From assembly GCA_030620095.1 (NCBI GenBank), contig JAUTXW010004484.1, forward strand, positions 669,001-733,000: DNA of 64,000 bases, given 5' to 3'. The DNA is from Kuschelorhynchus macadamiae. Taxonomy: Eukaryota; Arthropoda; Insecta; Coleoptera; Curculionidae. A program made the translations under genes and the position numbers. Shown in pieces: positions 20,330-31,800 of the stretch (position 1 is the stretch's first letter; every line of letters begins with the position of its first letter). The notes under the pieces are model-generated. The model did no database searches and was not told the DNA's origin. It saw nothing but the letters and a program-made list of their open reading frames with translations.

Positions 20330-22320
20330 TGAAAAACTAACCTCACCAACATTGTAGAGGAAAAAAAGTGACAGTGACGGATTCCAAATGTTCTTGAATG
20401 TGATTGGGGGGTTGCTGAGCACTGTTTCCTGCTTAAATCAAGGTTGGTCTGTAGTGGCTCTAAAACAACTGCTGTTGTCTGGTTTGATGGAGGGCTAAAG
20501 GATATGCATGGCAGGCTACACACACTCTGTGAGATTCATAAAATAAATCCAGTCTTAGTTCCCAAAATCATGGTGAGTGAATATAGAAAAAGGCAATTAC
20601 AACAACAAAAAAAATTCTTATGATTTATATATTAAAAACTTGCATAATACTCAAGTCATGATGTGGAAAATTATTAAACAAAACTCAGGTCAAAATGTTT
20701 CTGATCACGGTAACACTCTTGACTGCTGAGTCTTTTAACTCTTTAAACTTAAGTATTGTGTAAAAAGTTATTGCAGCATTCCCAGATACTGCTAAAACTC
20801 CTGACTAATACTGACAGACATATTTATAGGCGAAAGGTTCACTTTTAAACAGGTTTCCTTTATAGCGGTTAGAGATAACATTTTGACTTAAAAAAAGTAG
20901 AAGCAATGACTGCTTAACATAAATACTTTAACTAAATTAATAAATCACTGTATTAGTGATGAAAAGTTCCTAAATTCTCTGAAAAATGCCAAAGTTATAC
21001 CAATTTTTAAGAACAAGGATTTCTCCGACAATCATAACAACTATTGTCCCATTTCTCTTTTGAAAATAGTGTCAAAAATATTGAAATCAATTTTAAAAAA
21101 CCAAATATATGAATTTTTTGAGAGGCACAATCTCCTTTTTCAGAGGCAGTAAAATTGTAGAAACAACAAGTCAACAACTCTTGCCATAAATAACTTATTG
21201 AACTGGTCACCAATAGCATGGAGGAGTGCCCCAATGACTTGACCAAAGCCTTTAATTGTGTCTCTCGTGATATTCTTTTGCGCAAACTGCCTTATTATAA
21301 CATAGATGTGCTGAGCATTTCTTTAATTAAATCATACCTCTCTGACAGAACACAGTTTGTATCATATAATAAATGTACATCCCCTAAAAAATTAATACAT
21401 CATAGTGGGTGCCAGGGCTCTGTTCTGGGGTCTTTCCTGTTTTTAATCTACATTAATGATCTGGCCAATTTTAAGCCCATATCAAATTTTATTCTATTTG
21501 CTGATGATAACATAGACACTTAACATACAAACCAACGGATCCAGTACAGGATATCCTTGAAGACAATCAAGATAAGCTTCACAAACGGTTTCTAGCCAAA
21601 AGGCTCAATATTTCCAAAACCCAACACTTTAATTTTAATCTTTGGAATTCCAGTCCATCTTACCTTCAGATCCAAATGTGAAGTTTCTTGGTGTCATCCT
21701 GGACCCTAAACTTACCTGGGAGCATTGTCTGGCAAACTCTCTAAAATAGTCTACCTTATTAGGTCACTGACTCATTACTTCTACTAGTCCACATTGCTGG
21801 TGGCATATCATGGATATTTCCATCAAACATGTCCTATGCACTTCTTAACTGGGGGCATTCATCCCATGCAAATAAAATCTTTAGACTTCAATGTAGATGT
21901 TGTAGAGGCTGTTTCAGAGCATTGAACATTGTCACCTTTTCCTCAACATATATTCTTCATTGCCCAACATACATCAGAGCCAATATGCCTGTTGATGTTC
22001 ATGATTATCCAACAAGGGGTAGAGCCAATATAATGCCAGGCTTCCAAAGACCTCCATGGACTAGAAGATGCACTAATTGTTACTGTGCTAAATATTATAA
22101 TGCACTTCTAGTTAATGTCAGACAGTTGGAACACAAAGTATTTTTTACAATGGTCAGGGCTTATTTGGTGCAGGGGGTCTTCTACTCAACTGAGGATTAC
22201 CTCAAAAATTTTAATAGGTTGTGAGATTAATTATAACATTGTATTGCTTGGGAAGCGTAAAAATACTATTATATAATTTAAATATAAAATTTTTCTTTCT
22301 TTTCTTTTCATCAAGTAGTT
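20330..22320 (+). pseudogene. Old Jockey-like element F, relative of copies A and E
   Basis: Strongly decayed plus-strand ORF2. Readable islands: VVWFDGGLKDMHGRLHTLCE and NPVLVPKIMVSEYRK (20470-20590, equal to the copy E linker), MMWKIIKQNS (20660), DLTKAFNCVSRDILLRKLPY (21238-21300), CQGSVLGSFLFLIYINDLAN (PQG to CQG), FILFADDN (21490), KFLGVILDPKLTWEH (21690, frameshifted), MSYALLNWGHSSHANKIF (21829) and DVHDYPTRGRANIMPGFQ (22000). Then comes an AT-rich 3' UTR. Many stops and frameshifts show it is older than copy E, its nearest relative here. Confidence 0.75.
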
Positions 22321-22334
22321 ACTTTTGGTGATAT

Positions 22335-22556
22335 GAACTACAATAGGGATGCACTTTGTGATTTTGTCAGTTTCTCTGCACAGTCTTTACCAACGGCTTC
22401 GCAATGAGAATTGGTACTTAGAATTGGATTTTCATAAATGGAAAGCAAAACATGTAGCTGATTTTCCTCATTGAGAACAGGCTTGTTAACAACGACTCTC
22501 TTCTTATAATACATATTCCCAGTCTCGCTGAATCTAACTCCTAATTTTTTTGTTAT
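22335..22556 (-). pseudogene. Possible DDE transposase N-terminal remnant
   Basis: A minus-strand open stretch of about 73 codons reads VRFSETGNMYYKKR, LNEENQLHVLLSIYENPILS and CEAVGKDCAEKL. The pattern (F.ETG, then NEENQL.VLLS..ENP..ST) matches the second HTH region of the DDE transposases in this window, for example ENQLDVLLTFQDNPHSST at about 41870. No catalytic part is visible. Confidence 0.4.
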
Positions 22557-22808
22557 GTTGTATGTTCAATTGAATTATTATAAAAATTACTGAATGAAAT
22601 AAAAAAGGTGACAAACTGTGAGTACAATTTTGTAAATATTGTGATAGTAAATATCTCAGGAAAAAAATGTAACTGAAAAAATGTAACTTCAGATTCGAAC
22701 CTCAAAAATCCACCAAATGTACCAAAAATTGTTTAAATCAGCCAGGTACACTAATCTGCATGTTGTATCAAATTAAAAGTGGGTTAATTCAAATTTATTT
22801 ATATACTG

Positions 22809-25511
22809 GCTAAACATATTCAAGCCAAAACAAAAAGGTTTTTAAAAAAAAATAAATTTATTGCATTTTCAGCGTCCCTTAACAGAAACACCAATATATC
22901 TAAAGTATGGCAAACCTTTAAAAATTTTTCGGTTAACATCCATAAAAAAACCATTCTGCCCAATACAGATACGGCACAAAATATATTATGCAATCTTACT
23001 CTGGTCAATATATTACCAGAATTCTCTTTAAAACCAATTTCAGAAGAAATTGAATTTTTTGACATAAAAGAATTAAAAGTTATACTAGATTCAAAAAAAA
23101 AGTCAGCCACTGGCAAAGATGATATATCGTACTCTATGTTAAATAACCTTTCGAGTAAACTCCTAACTAACCTATTGAATGTTTATAATAATTGTCTTCT
23201 TGGCGAAAGAATAACGACTTCATGGAAAGAATATATAATATTACCTCTCCTAAAATATCAAAAAGACCCTACCATACCAGAAAATTTTCATCCGATAGCT
23301 CTTAGTTCATGTGTAGTAAAAACTTTAGAAAGTCTCATAAAAAAATAGGATAGAATGGGTTATAGAAAACAAAAAGCTTTTATCACTCTATCAAACTGGT
23401 TTTAGAAAAGGTATGAGTACATATAATAATCTAGTATATTTAACCTCATTTGTCCAACTTAGTTTTAGTCAAAACATTCATGCTGTAGCTGTCTTCCTAG
23501 ATCTAAAAAATGCTTATGATAGGGTGAATATATACCAAGTATATAAATACCTAATCCAATACAAAATTCCAACAGAAATAGCTAATCTTATTTTTAATAT
23601 TCTTACAGATAGATCCCTATATACACTAGATAAAACTAATAAATTAATTGGTCCTAAGAACACAAATGTGGGGCTACCTCAGGGCTCTCCACTTAGTCCT
23701 CTTTTGTTCAACATTTTATTAATCTCCCTATTTAAAATTGACCTAAATGGAATTACCCTAATGAGCTATGCAGACGACCTAGTTTTAATTGGTAAGAACC
23801 CTGAAATGTTCTAATCAGTAAGATGAATCTAGCTCTTGAAAAAGTAAACTCTTGGCTTAAATCACATAATTTTATGATATCTAAAAATAAAACAGAAGCT
23901 ATTTGGTTTACAAAAGGTATACGAAAAAATAATCCCCCTAACATCAAGATAGAAAATGACATCATACCTTTTCAAAAAAACATTAAATATTTAGGAACTA
24001 TATTGAACCAAAACCTTAAATGGGACCAACATATAGAGTTTATTTCCAACAAGGCTAGGAAAACATCTAATATCTTAAAGGCATTCAGTAGAGTATGGTG
24101 GGGATCAGATCCCAGAACCTTGCACTTAGCTTTTAATGGCTTAGTAAAATCACAACTAGATCAAGGCTGTATTCTTATCCATCCAACATCTATAAAAAAT
24201 TTAAATAAATTAAATACATTTTTTTTTCAAGGTCTAAGATTAATTACAGGAAGTATGAAGTCTACACCCATAAACGCTCTTTTAGCAGAAACTGCTGAAT
24301 TAGACTTAAACCATAGAAGGTTGTGGTTAGCCACCAAATTTGTACTTAAAATACATAGTTTTCAAAACCATCCACTTTTACATATTTTTCAATTGCTCTC
24401 TGAATTTATAATTAATAAAAGAAATTATTGGAAAACTAGAGAACCTCCGTTAATCTTTCAAGCTTTAAATTACATAAGTCCTTTTTTGCCAGAAATGGAT
24501 ATAAATGATAAATTGCCATGTTTTGACATAGAATATCAAGTCCAAATACAGGAAATTAGAACTATACATCTAAACCTTAAAAAAAAATTTCTAGATAACA
24601 GTCAAAATTTCATGTCTGCAACAATAAAATACAAAGACAAATTTACGTTTGTATACACAGATGCATCTAAGGGAAATAACAAAGTGGGGTTTGGAGTACA
24701 CATTCCTAAAATTAACTTTAACTTCTCTTCAAGACTTCCAGATAAAATTGATATTTGCACAGGGGAAATAATAGCAATAAACAAAGCCATTTCTGTATGT
24801 CTTGAAAAAAACATTAATAATGCTATTATATTCACTGACTCACTAAGTGCCATTTATAAAATTCAAAAATGTGGGGTTTTTCACAATAATGATAAAATTG
24901 CTTTATTAACCAAAAGACTTATCATAGATTCAATAAATAATAATAATAACCTAATTCTATCTTGGATTCCTGGGCATACCAAAATTCCCGGAAATGAACA
25001 AGCAGACAAACTTGCCAACGTAGGCAGAATATTAAATATTCCTATGAATATTAAAATAGATAAAAACATTATTTTTCCTATATTAAAACAAAAAATCAGA
25101 CAGAAATTTTCACAATTTTGGTCAATTGGTTGGAACGATAAAGGCAGATGGTATAGAAGCATTCAGAGAAATTTCCCGAAAAGACCATGGTATCATAACA
25201 TGACCTACATAGACAGGAGACATATAACTACAATCATAAGGATGAGGACAGGTCATTGTATGACAAAAGAACACTTATTTAAGATAGGAATGAAAGATGA
25301 TCCATTTTGTGAATGTGGGCAAGTTGAAAATCTAAACCATATTTTATTTGAGTGTCCTATAAATATTATGCCTAATGTAAATATATATGAAGAATTAAGG
25401 AAGTGTGGACTGAATACACCTATAAACATTCAAATGGTTTTAGCTAACATTAATATCAATATAATGAAAACAATTATCAAATTTACCAATGTCAATAAAA
25501 TTAAGCTTTAA
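22809..25511 (+). pseudogene. ORF2: reverse transcriptase - RNase H - zinc knuckle (two frameshifts)
   Basis: Frame 1 (22809-23346): FIAFSASLNRNTNISKVW, SATGKDDISYSMLNN, WKEYIILPLLK, PIALSSCVVKTLESLI. A frameshift in an A run at about 23340 leads to frame 2 (23360-23812): YQTGFRKGMSTYNN, VFLDLKNAYDRVN (palm Asp), GLPQGSPLSPLLFN, MSYADDLVLIG (intact YADD). A second shift at about 23812 leads to frame 3 (23826-25511): KYLGTILNQNLKWDQHIEF; then RNase H with FVYTDASKGNN, GEIIAINKA, IFTDSLSAIYK, WIPGHTKIPGNEQADKLA (the D-E-D-D set); and CECGQVENLNHILFEC as a CCHC knuckle. All catalytic residues remain, so with only two shifts this is a fairly young copy. Confidence 0.88.
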
Positions 25512-25722
25512 ACAAAATTATCCTCCTTTTACACCCCATCCTTATCCAACCGAGGCAATATCTTACTTGTCCAATGCTCCCCCATTGCCCGGGAGCGAGA
25601 AGAGTGCATAATTCCTGTGTTGTACTGTTTTTATACTAACATCTTACACACTACAATCTCTTCAATAAGAAACAATCAAAGTTACTATTGTATATTATTT
25701 ATTTTAGCAAAAAACGGCCTTC

Positions 25723-25755
25723 GGAGAGCTTTAAGCTCGCTAGTCCGAGGTCGTG
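25723..25755 (+). other. Stem-loop in the 3' UTR of the I-like element
   Basis: CCTTCGGAGAGCTTTAAGCT followed by CGCTAGTCCGAGG can fold with AGCTT/AAGCT closing a short loop and CCTTCGGA pairing with TCCGAGG across a bulge. LINE reverse transcriptases often recognise a 3' UTR hairpin. That role is inferred here. Confidence 0.45.
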
Positions 25756-26049
25756 TCTATTTTGGGCTGGAGAATGGCGCTGGAAGCAAAAAAGTGGCAG
25801 CCGACTCCACTTTGAGAAAGAAAGAAGAAATTTATTTATTAATAGCCATAGTTAATACAATATTCTTGACTACTAATCTAAATACTATGATCAACTATTT
25901 ACTCTCTAATTTTGTGACGTTAACCCTTAACAGAAAAATAAAAAATGTAGCAAAATAGAATTATTCTAGTAGATTTCCAGCTTGTTTAACTGTGAATATA
26001 ATATGCACCATATAAGGTTGTAGTTATAATAATATATCACTTTACATAC

Positions 26050-26208
26050 CTCAGTAAAAGGGACACCCAGTTCTTCACTTTTCAATTGTGCCACATCTAG
26101 GCCTAACTTATTCGATATATCTTTAATATCTACGTTACCTAAGCAAAAATAAAACTGGGGAGTTAATAATAACATCAAAATAGTAACTTTTGGCATAGAA
26201 TCCATCAT
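26050..26208 (-). CDS. Putative first coding exon of a secreted host protein
   Basis: 53 codons from tandem ATGs at 26208 and 26205. A hydrophobic signal peptide (MPKVTILMLLLTPQFYFCLG) is followed by NVDIKDISNKLGLDVAQLKS and EELGVPFTE. Coding ends exactly at a consensus donor, GAG|GTATGTAAAG (GT at 26049-26048), giving a 159-bp phase-0 exon; reading on gives only a low-complexity Tyr/Asn stretch. No transposon motif is present. Further exons would lie to the left, beyond or between the retroelements, or outside the window; I did not find them. I do not recognise the protein. It is the best candidate for a host gene in the window. Confidence 0.5.
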
Positions 26209-26209
26209 T

Positions 26210-26500
26210 CGTCAATTTCATGGTACTCCACACATTTATGTTTATTCAAATATATAAAATATTGTAATTACATTACTAGAAGTTAATGTCTCTATTTTCC
26301 AGTCAAAAACATTTAGAAACAACATAATTTCAACAAAAACTTTTAACATAAACAAAAAAGTGACATGGCATGACGATTGATTTGACAGTTTTGACGTTTT
26401 ATAAACTTTTGTTGATTTTTGGCTGTCTGGCTGTACACTCCGTTACATATCGACGTTGCCCTTGTTTATTGATAGACAAGGACGTTGCCTTGTGTAATAC
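26210..26500. other. Upstream region of the putative exon
   Basis: AT-rich, no coding motif. If the exon is real, this holds its promoter and 5' UTR. TATAAA occurs at 26400 on the plus strand only as part of TTTATAAAC, so I make no promoter call. Confidence 0.3.
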
Positions 26501-26620
26501 GTAGGTTTATTTCGGCGAAGTATAAACAAGGTTTGTTACGTTTTCGATGTGAAACCTTGTGGTGCAGTGGTAGCGTGCTTGACTTGAGACCCAATGTCAC
26601 TGGTTTAAAAATTTATGGCA
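26501..26620 (+). repeat. tRNA-like SINE copy 1
   Basis: A head GTTTATTTCGGCGAAGTATA plus AACAAGG is followed by a tRNA-like body. The body has the A-box-like TGGTGCAGTGGTAGCGTG (26560-26577) and a degenerate B-box near TGGTTTAAAA (26610). The head recurs in the copies at 27424 and 27872, so this is a repeated unit rather than a lone tRNA gene. Confidence 0.55.
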
Positions 26621-27299
26621 CAAAGATATTTCGCATACTTTCATAATTCCGACAGAAATAATATTAATAAATCCGACAAAATTAAAAATAGAAAAAGTGT
26701 GCTAATGTTTTTAATAAACAAAACTAACCAAACGATCGTAAGCGTTTTTTTTCACATAGGGCGTCTTGTTTCCAACACTCCCGTTCCTGTCGTCTAACAC
26801 GGAACCTAAAAAAGAACCATCTAGCAGTGCATTTAAAAAAATGAAATGGCAAAAACCAGCAACTGCGTTTTCTTTGTTTGGAAAGCTTAGCACTTAACTG
26901 GATCTAAGCAGGGTAAAAAACAACACTTCTGCCGAGGATGCTGAAGACGAAAATAACTTGGTCATGACGAATGGAATTGTCAAAAAAAGCCGGAGATTTA
27001 ATATGTTTAGGTGGTGTTCATATGCCATTAAAGAGAATACAGTCCGTTGTCACAAATCTCCGTCTTATTCATTATATCTAAAAAAATATCTCCCAAAACA
27101 AAAAGTTGTGTTTCAGCGATAGATGTTTCTACTGTTCCCTAGCCTGAAGAACCAAAAACCGAACTAAAACTAAAGTTTGAAGACCCTACAAAGTGGTTAT
27201 AGGAGTTCCCGAAATTTCTGATAATGTCCGTATACAGCCAAACCCCAATCCAATTTTTTAAACACAACTACATATAAAATTATAGGTCATGCTAAAAAA

Positions 27300-27385
27300 A
27301 AACTCATCTTCCAAACCGGGATTCGAATACATATCTTTTGCAATGAAACAAAAGATCCTAAATCAGCCTAAGAGCACACCAATCA
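27300..27385 (-). repeat. tRNA-like SINE copy 2 (minus strand)
   Basis: The minus strand has TGGTGTGCTCTTAGGCT as A-box (27364-27381) and GTATTCGAATCCCGG as a near-consensus B-box (27316-27330). The distance between boxes fits a tRNA-derived Pol III promoter. The acceptor arms do not pair, so it is not a functional tRNA. Confidence 0.5.
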
Positions 27386-27423
27386 CAACAAACATTGTTC
27401 AATGTATTTCCAATTGGTTCGCC

Positions 27424-27545
27424 GTTTATTTTGGCTCAGTATAAACAAGTTTTGTTGGATCTTCAGTCTGAGCTTCCTGGCTCAGTGGTAGGGTTCTTGA
27501 CTTTCGATGCAATGGATGCGTGTTTGAAACCCGGTTCAGCTAATG
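27424..27545 (+). repeat. tRNA-like SINE copy 3
   Basis: The head GTTTATTTTGGCTCAGTATA plus AACAAG is followed by the A-box CTGGCTCAGTGGTAGGG (27477-27493) and the B-box GTTTGAAACCCGG (27522-27534). The acceptor stem does not close. The head matches copy 1 at most positions, which shows common descent. Confidence 0.6.
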
Positions 27546-27755
27546 ACATTTAATAAAAATGAGGAATATTTATTTTCTTAAAGTTAGGTTAGGTTAAGAT
27601 TGGTGAGGTTCCGCGAGTGATTTGTAATAAAAAAATCCATGTATTAATAAAGATTGTGGATTTTGTGGGCGCGCTACTGCGCATTTTCTGTACAGCAAAC
27701 CTAACTAATTCTAATTTGCATTTTTATTATTATAAATTTTGTTAAAAAAATCATC

Positions 27756-27872
27756 GATTGGAACTCGAGACTGTCGCATTGCTAATCTGAAATCCTACTA
27801 CTGAGCTAACCGGTGTCTCACGTAAACTTCAACGACCTTTGTTTATAGTTATCCCAAAATAAACCTATATAT
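27756..27872 (-). repeat. tRNA-like SINE copy 4 (minus strand)
   Basis: The minus strand begins AGGTTTATTTTGGGATAACT plus ATAAACAAAGG. It has A-box GGTTAGCTCAGTAGTAGG (27793-27811) and B-box CGAGTTCCAATC (27757-27769), then a T-rich tail. Head, A-box and B-box follow the same order as copies 1 and 3. Confidence 0.55.
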
Positions 27873-27889
27873 TATAGCGGCGCCACAGC

Positions 27890-28027
27890 CACGGAATAAC
27901 TAATCATATAAACACTTTTGCATGAATAATACTTTCGGCAACCACTTAAACACCATGTTATTTATATTTACGAAATATAAAAATTAATAGAGATTGTGTT
28001 CAGTGTGTAAAGTTCAAAAATATGTAG
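27890..28027. other. No gene seen
   Basis: AT-rich spacer between the SINE-like copy and a possible small inverted-repeat element. Confidence 0.4.
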
Positions 28028-28390
28028 GCTGTAGTGTTGCCAGCTCTCACAGAAATATTGCATGAGAAATTCGTGGAATAACCGTTGCACGCACGCGACC
28101 CTCATCCTAGGCGCGAGGTTGCAGTTTATGATAGTTAAGCACGATCAAACGATAGCAAATATCCAATTGTAAATTTTTAGCGGCAACTTTTCTTCTTAAG
28201 CCGAATACCATTATGATCACTGTATTCTTTATAGTTTTTAGTTACCTTTCAAATAATTTTTTAAGTAAAATTTATTTTTCTCACAGTAAGCTAAAAAGCA
28301 TGAGATTTTAAGGCTAAATATTGAAAATATGAGATTTGTTTAAAAAATCATGAGATCTCATGCAAAAACATGAGACTTGGCAGCAGCGGT
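28028..28390. mobile_element. Possible MITE with ~35-bp inverted ends
   Basis: The left end GTGTTGCCAGCTCTCACAG followed by TGCATGAGAAATTCG resembles, with mismatches, the complement of the right end (TCATGAGATCTCATGC ... CATGAGACTTGGCAGCAG). CATGAGAT-type words recur inside. No coding capacity. The ends were matched by eye and target duplications are not clear. Confidence 0.35.
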
Positions 28391-29860
28391 CGGCTGTCGT
28401 CTCGCATGTCCATACATCAGTGGAGGCTCGTCGCATGTATTTAATGTTATATATTTTTTATGTAACTGTGCTACTTTTGCTCCCTTTGCCGATTGCGTCG
28501 CCGACGGAGGCCACTTTTACCAAGCCTTAGTTATGTTAAAGTTTGCAGAATTGAATATTCTGTAAACTTTGGATATATCTCTGAACATCATCAATTTAAG
28601 CAAATTGCCACAAATGACACTATAGTTCGTGAGAAGTTCTTGAGAATTAATCGCTCCTAATAGAATCTATTGATCTGCTTAAAATTTTGACGTCAGGCGT
28701 ATAGACGGTTGCCTAATAATGTGGCATACATTTATCACTTATTATGATAAAAAATCTTATCCCTGTTACGCGCGGAACACAACGAAGCTTCCGTATTTTT
28801 ACGTAAAACCTAACCTACAAAAACGAAACTTAAAACAAGGAAATATACATTTGTGGTAGAAAAATGGGTGATAATTTTGACGTTAGAACTTAAATAATTA
28901 GTTATAACCTATATTCCAAAAAAGTATCTAACAAAACACGGAAAAAAACAGAAAGAAAAATAAAGTTTGACGTAAATGGACGGAAACGAATGACGTAACT
29001 TTAATTGTGTGTGTTCCGTGCTTTATACGTTATAGATGTCAGATGTATTGGTAACAGAAGTATCTTAAAGTTCAGCATGCATAAGTGGTGGTAGGTATAC
29101 AACTGCTCCAATTAGGGTTTTTTGTTAGCCGAGAGGCAGATGTTTTTAAAATCAAAACAGGTAATTCTGTATGTAATCCTGTTTTTACGTTTTTGGTTAG
29201 CCTGGGCTAGGAGTTTTTGTTATAAAATCCCAGAGTTCTATCATATAAGCGCGCTGTGACGTCCAAATTCGGAACGGTACGCTAATGTGGTTATGAGACT
29301 TGTTTAATTATAAATACACTTTTACATCAACCTCAAGACAGGCCTATCCAGGTTTAACGAAAAAGCAGTCCGATATGTAAAACACAACTAATGGTTTTCT
29401 TAAAAAAACTAAAAAAAAATACAGCTTTTTTTGTAATTATTGAAAATACGCTACTACTGAGGTAGCAGACTAAAAACTTAATGAACTTTGTTTATAGTCC
29501 ACAGTCAGAGATTTGTTTGAGATTTAGTCACTCTTAATGTGGTTGTGCTCCAGCACAATTTTAATTTAAATCATATTTTTATTTTGACATTAGACATATG
29601 CCTACATTTTTACGTTACGCCTGGGTGGGTCCGATATTTAAGCATATATTTAATTTTTTATACCATGGCCGATTTTAATGATTTTTGGCACACAAGTACA
29701 ATGTGGGGTGTTGATCACGAATCTGAAATCAGATTTTTCCGCTCACGATTCGATTTCGAGTTATTCATCACTAAAATTCACAGACATAGACAAAGAACCA
29801 TAGGTACTTTATACTGTCTGGACCAAACTTGAGGTGCCGTACAAAGGCAAGACCGCGTCT
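28391..29860. other. No gene recognised
   Basis: About 1.5 kb with several short open frames (for example 28377-28565 and 29539-29832) that show no family motif or convincing splice context. It may be host intergenic DNA. Confidence 0.4.
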
Positions 29861-29875
29861 TGTACTTTCGGGTGA

Positions 29876-29945
29876 CATTTGCCATAGCCCAATGATAAAA
29901 CGCTGGACTTGCACCGCAAAGGTCTTGGTCCCACCTCTAGAGAGT
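29876..29945 (+). repeat. tRNA-like SINE copy 5 (degenerate)
   Basis: CATAGCCCAATGATAAAACGC resembles a tRNA A-box/D-arm and GGTCTTGGTCCCACC a weak B-box about 35 bp later. The shared head of copies 1, 3 and 4 is not recognisable. Confidence 0.4.
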
Positions 29946-30271
29946 AAATTTCCTACGCAAACGTGTTTTATAAATATAAAGCTGCGTTTTTGATTAGCTC
30001 AGGTTAATCTTTTTTTGGTTTGATATAGAAAAGTGTATCTGTAATAAAACAATAAAGATAAATCCATGAAAAATTATTATACAGGCGTGTAAACCTTTAG
30101 ATTATGCAATCAATTGTCTAAGAATCTGTGATATGATTAATGTAAGCCGTAAAATAGTTCTATATCGGCATCTTGAGAATAAAGTTTCCAAACTGGTTAC
30201 TTGTTCGACGTGGAGATTGGGGTATGTTTTAGAAAATGTTTTATGATGATATACATATAAATGAATGTTTA

Positions 30272-30273
<2 letters not shown>

Positions 30274-30333
<60 letters not shown>
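30274..30333. repeat. (TA)n microsatellite
   Basis: About 30 TA units without interruption. It makes an open frame on the minus strand that is pure simple sequence. Confidence 0.97.
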
Positions 30334-30336
<3 letters not shown>

Positions 30337-30819
30337 ACGAATATCACGTTGAAACCGCTCCACCTATTTGCCGTTTTTTTCTTATGTTTGTAAATCAAAA
30401 ATATATATGTATTTAGTGAAGTTTTAAGTGTAAAATAGTGTAGTATTATGTAGCACCGGAAAAGTCGAAAATCTATACATATAAAGTAATCATCCGTCCC
30501 CCATTTTCAACAAGTGTCCCCCGTTGAAAAATGTCCCACACGGCGTCCCCGTTGATCCATGGTCCTTTGAAATATCTATTTTGTAATTAAAACAAATACT
30601 GATATTAATATTAGCCAAATTCAAAAAGTATGGCATTTTTTTAGCCATCAGCTATATTTTATTACTGTTCCTCATAGACTTATCTCAAATAGCATAATTG
30701 CTGTTATCTTCCATTGGCTTCTCACAAATGTGGTCACTTTATATACATATAGTGCAAGTGCAACGCAAAATTAAAGGATATTAAATTATCCTCTCTTTAT
30801 AGAAGAAGAACCTAATATG

Positions 30820-31800
30820 ATGCTTTAAGAGGGTAGAACTATCACGAACCTGAAGTACAGCCCGAATTCTTCTATGCATACTGGTAACTAAATTATCCAA
30901 CGCTTTCTGGAATAAATCTCGCCATAAAACAGGAAAAACTTCCCTAAGCTGTTACTGATCATTAACAAGTGGCTGGTAATGATTTAATGCATGCTGCAGC
31001 ATATTCCAGGCATACTTAATTCGTCTCAGGTCAGGGGAAAGTGTTAGTAATCTGAGATGAATAATCTTGTTTTTTTTCTAGCACCCGACTGACATTTCAT
31101 GTTCGGTCGGTTCGGTGGTCCATTATCATTCAGAAATATTAAATTGTCTCCTACCTGTTGGGCTAGAGGAACTGCCATCTCTTCAATAATATCCCTCGCA
31201 TAAATATCGCCATTCCGAGTCTGTTGATAAACGTACAATGATGTACATCTCCCAAAGAATCAGGAATCCCATTACCGTTCCACCACAAAAATGGTGAACA
31301 TTTCCCAGATGTCGAGGTGTGTCCCTTGGTCTCTATTCTCGAACTCTTTGCCCGAGTCGCTGTATAGACCGAAACGAGACTCGTAACTAAAAATAACGTT
31401 ATTCCATTGGCATAACGAGTTTTCGTGTTTATTAGCCCATTTGTATTGAATTCTTAATGGCACACCTCTCATTGGCCTAGAACAGATCACATTTTCTTGT
31501 TTAAGTCGTCTTCTAGCACTTCATACCTCAACGTTACTAGCAGCACTGAACCTTTTTTATGTGTTTGTTGGTCCAATTCTAGCCATCAAAGTAATAAGTC
31601 GATCTTGACGGCGTGTTCTTTCGATCATGTTCTGGGCGTCTTGAAACCAAATTTGTTTCGTTAAATCTAATTGCTAGCTGACTTGGTACAGTTTGCGATA
31701 ATTGAAGGTGCTCAGCTACTTCAACTTGCTGCATACTACTTTCTAGCAACCCAAGAGTTCTACTACTCTAAACTATAAAGATTGATTTGACATCCACATT
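30820..31800 (-). pseudogene. Tc1-like transposase relic
   Basis: The minus strand reads, in order: QVEVAEHLQLSQTVPSQLA (HTH, ~31740), RFNETNLVSRRPEHDRKN, SRPMRGVPLRIQYKWANKH (31480), WNNVIFSYESRFGLYSDSG (the first catalytic Asp of FSDES is Tyr), MFTIFVVER, YVYQQTRNGDIYARDIIEEM, NLIFLNDNGPPNR (second Asp region) and SPDLRRIKYAWNMLQHALNH (third catalytic site, where Glu of RIEH is Lys). Several frameshifts and stops occur. With DD..E spacing and NPIEH-like box this is Tc1 proper rather than the mariner-like group at 12601. Two catalytic residues are lost. Ends not identified. Confidence 0.8.

Larger units (their letters stand above)
22809..25960 (+). mobile_element. I-clade-like non-LTR retrotransposon with RNase H
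   Basis: A plus-strand element, 5'-truncated at about 22809 just before the reverse transcriptase. It keeps RT, RNase H and the C-terminal zinc knuckle (to 25511) and a GC-richer 3' UTR (25512-25960) containing a stem-loop. I could not define the exact 3' end or target duplication. It is the only element here with an RNase H domain, which separates it from the Jockey/CR1-like copies. Confidence 0.85.

Noticed and set aside
27477..27545. Functional tRNA gene
   Set aside because: A- and B-boxes are good, but the acceptor and anticodon stems do not close and the unit has a repeated non-tRNA head. Treated as SINE-like.
28377..28565. 62-codon open frame starting in GGCAGCAGCGG
   Set aside because: No homologous motif, no supporting splice or promoter context; overlaps the end of a possible MITE.
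30102..30398. 98-codon minus-strand open frame
   Set aside because: It is a translation of the (TA)n microsatellite (Ile/Tyr repeats), not a gene.
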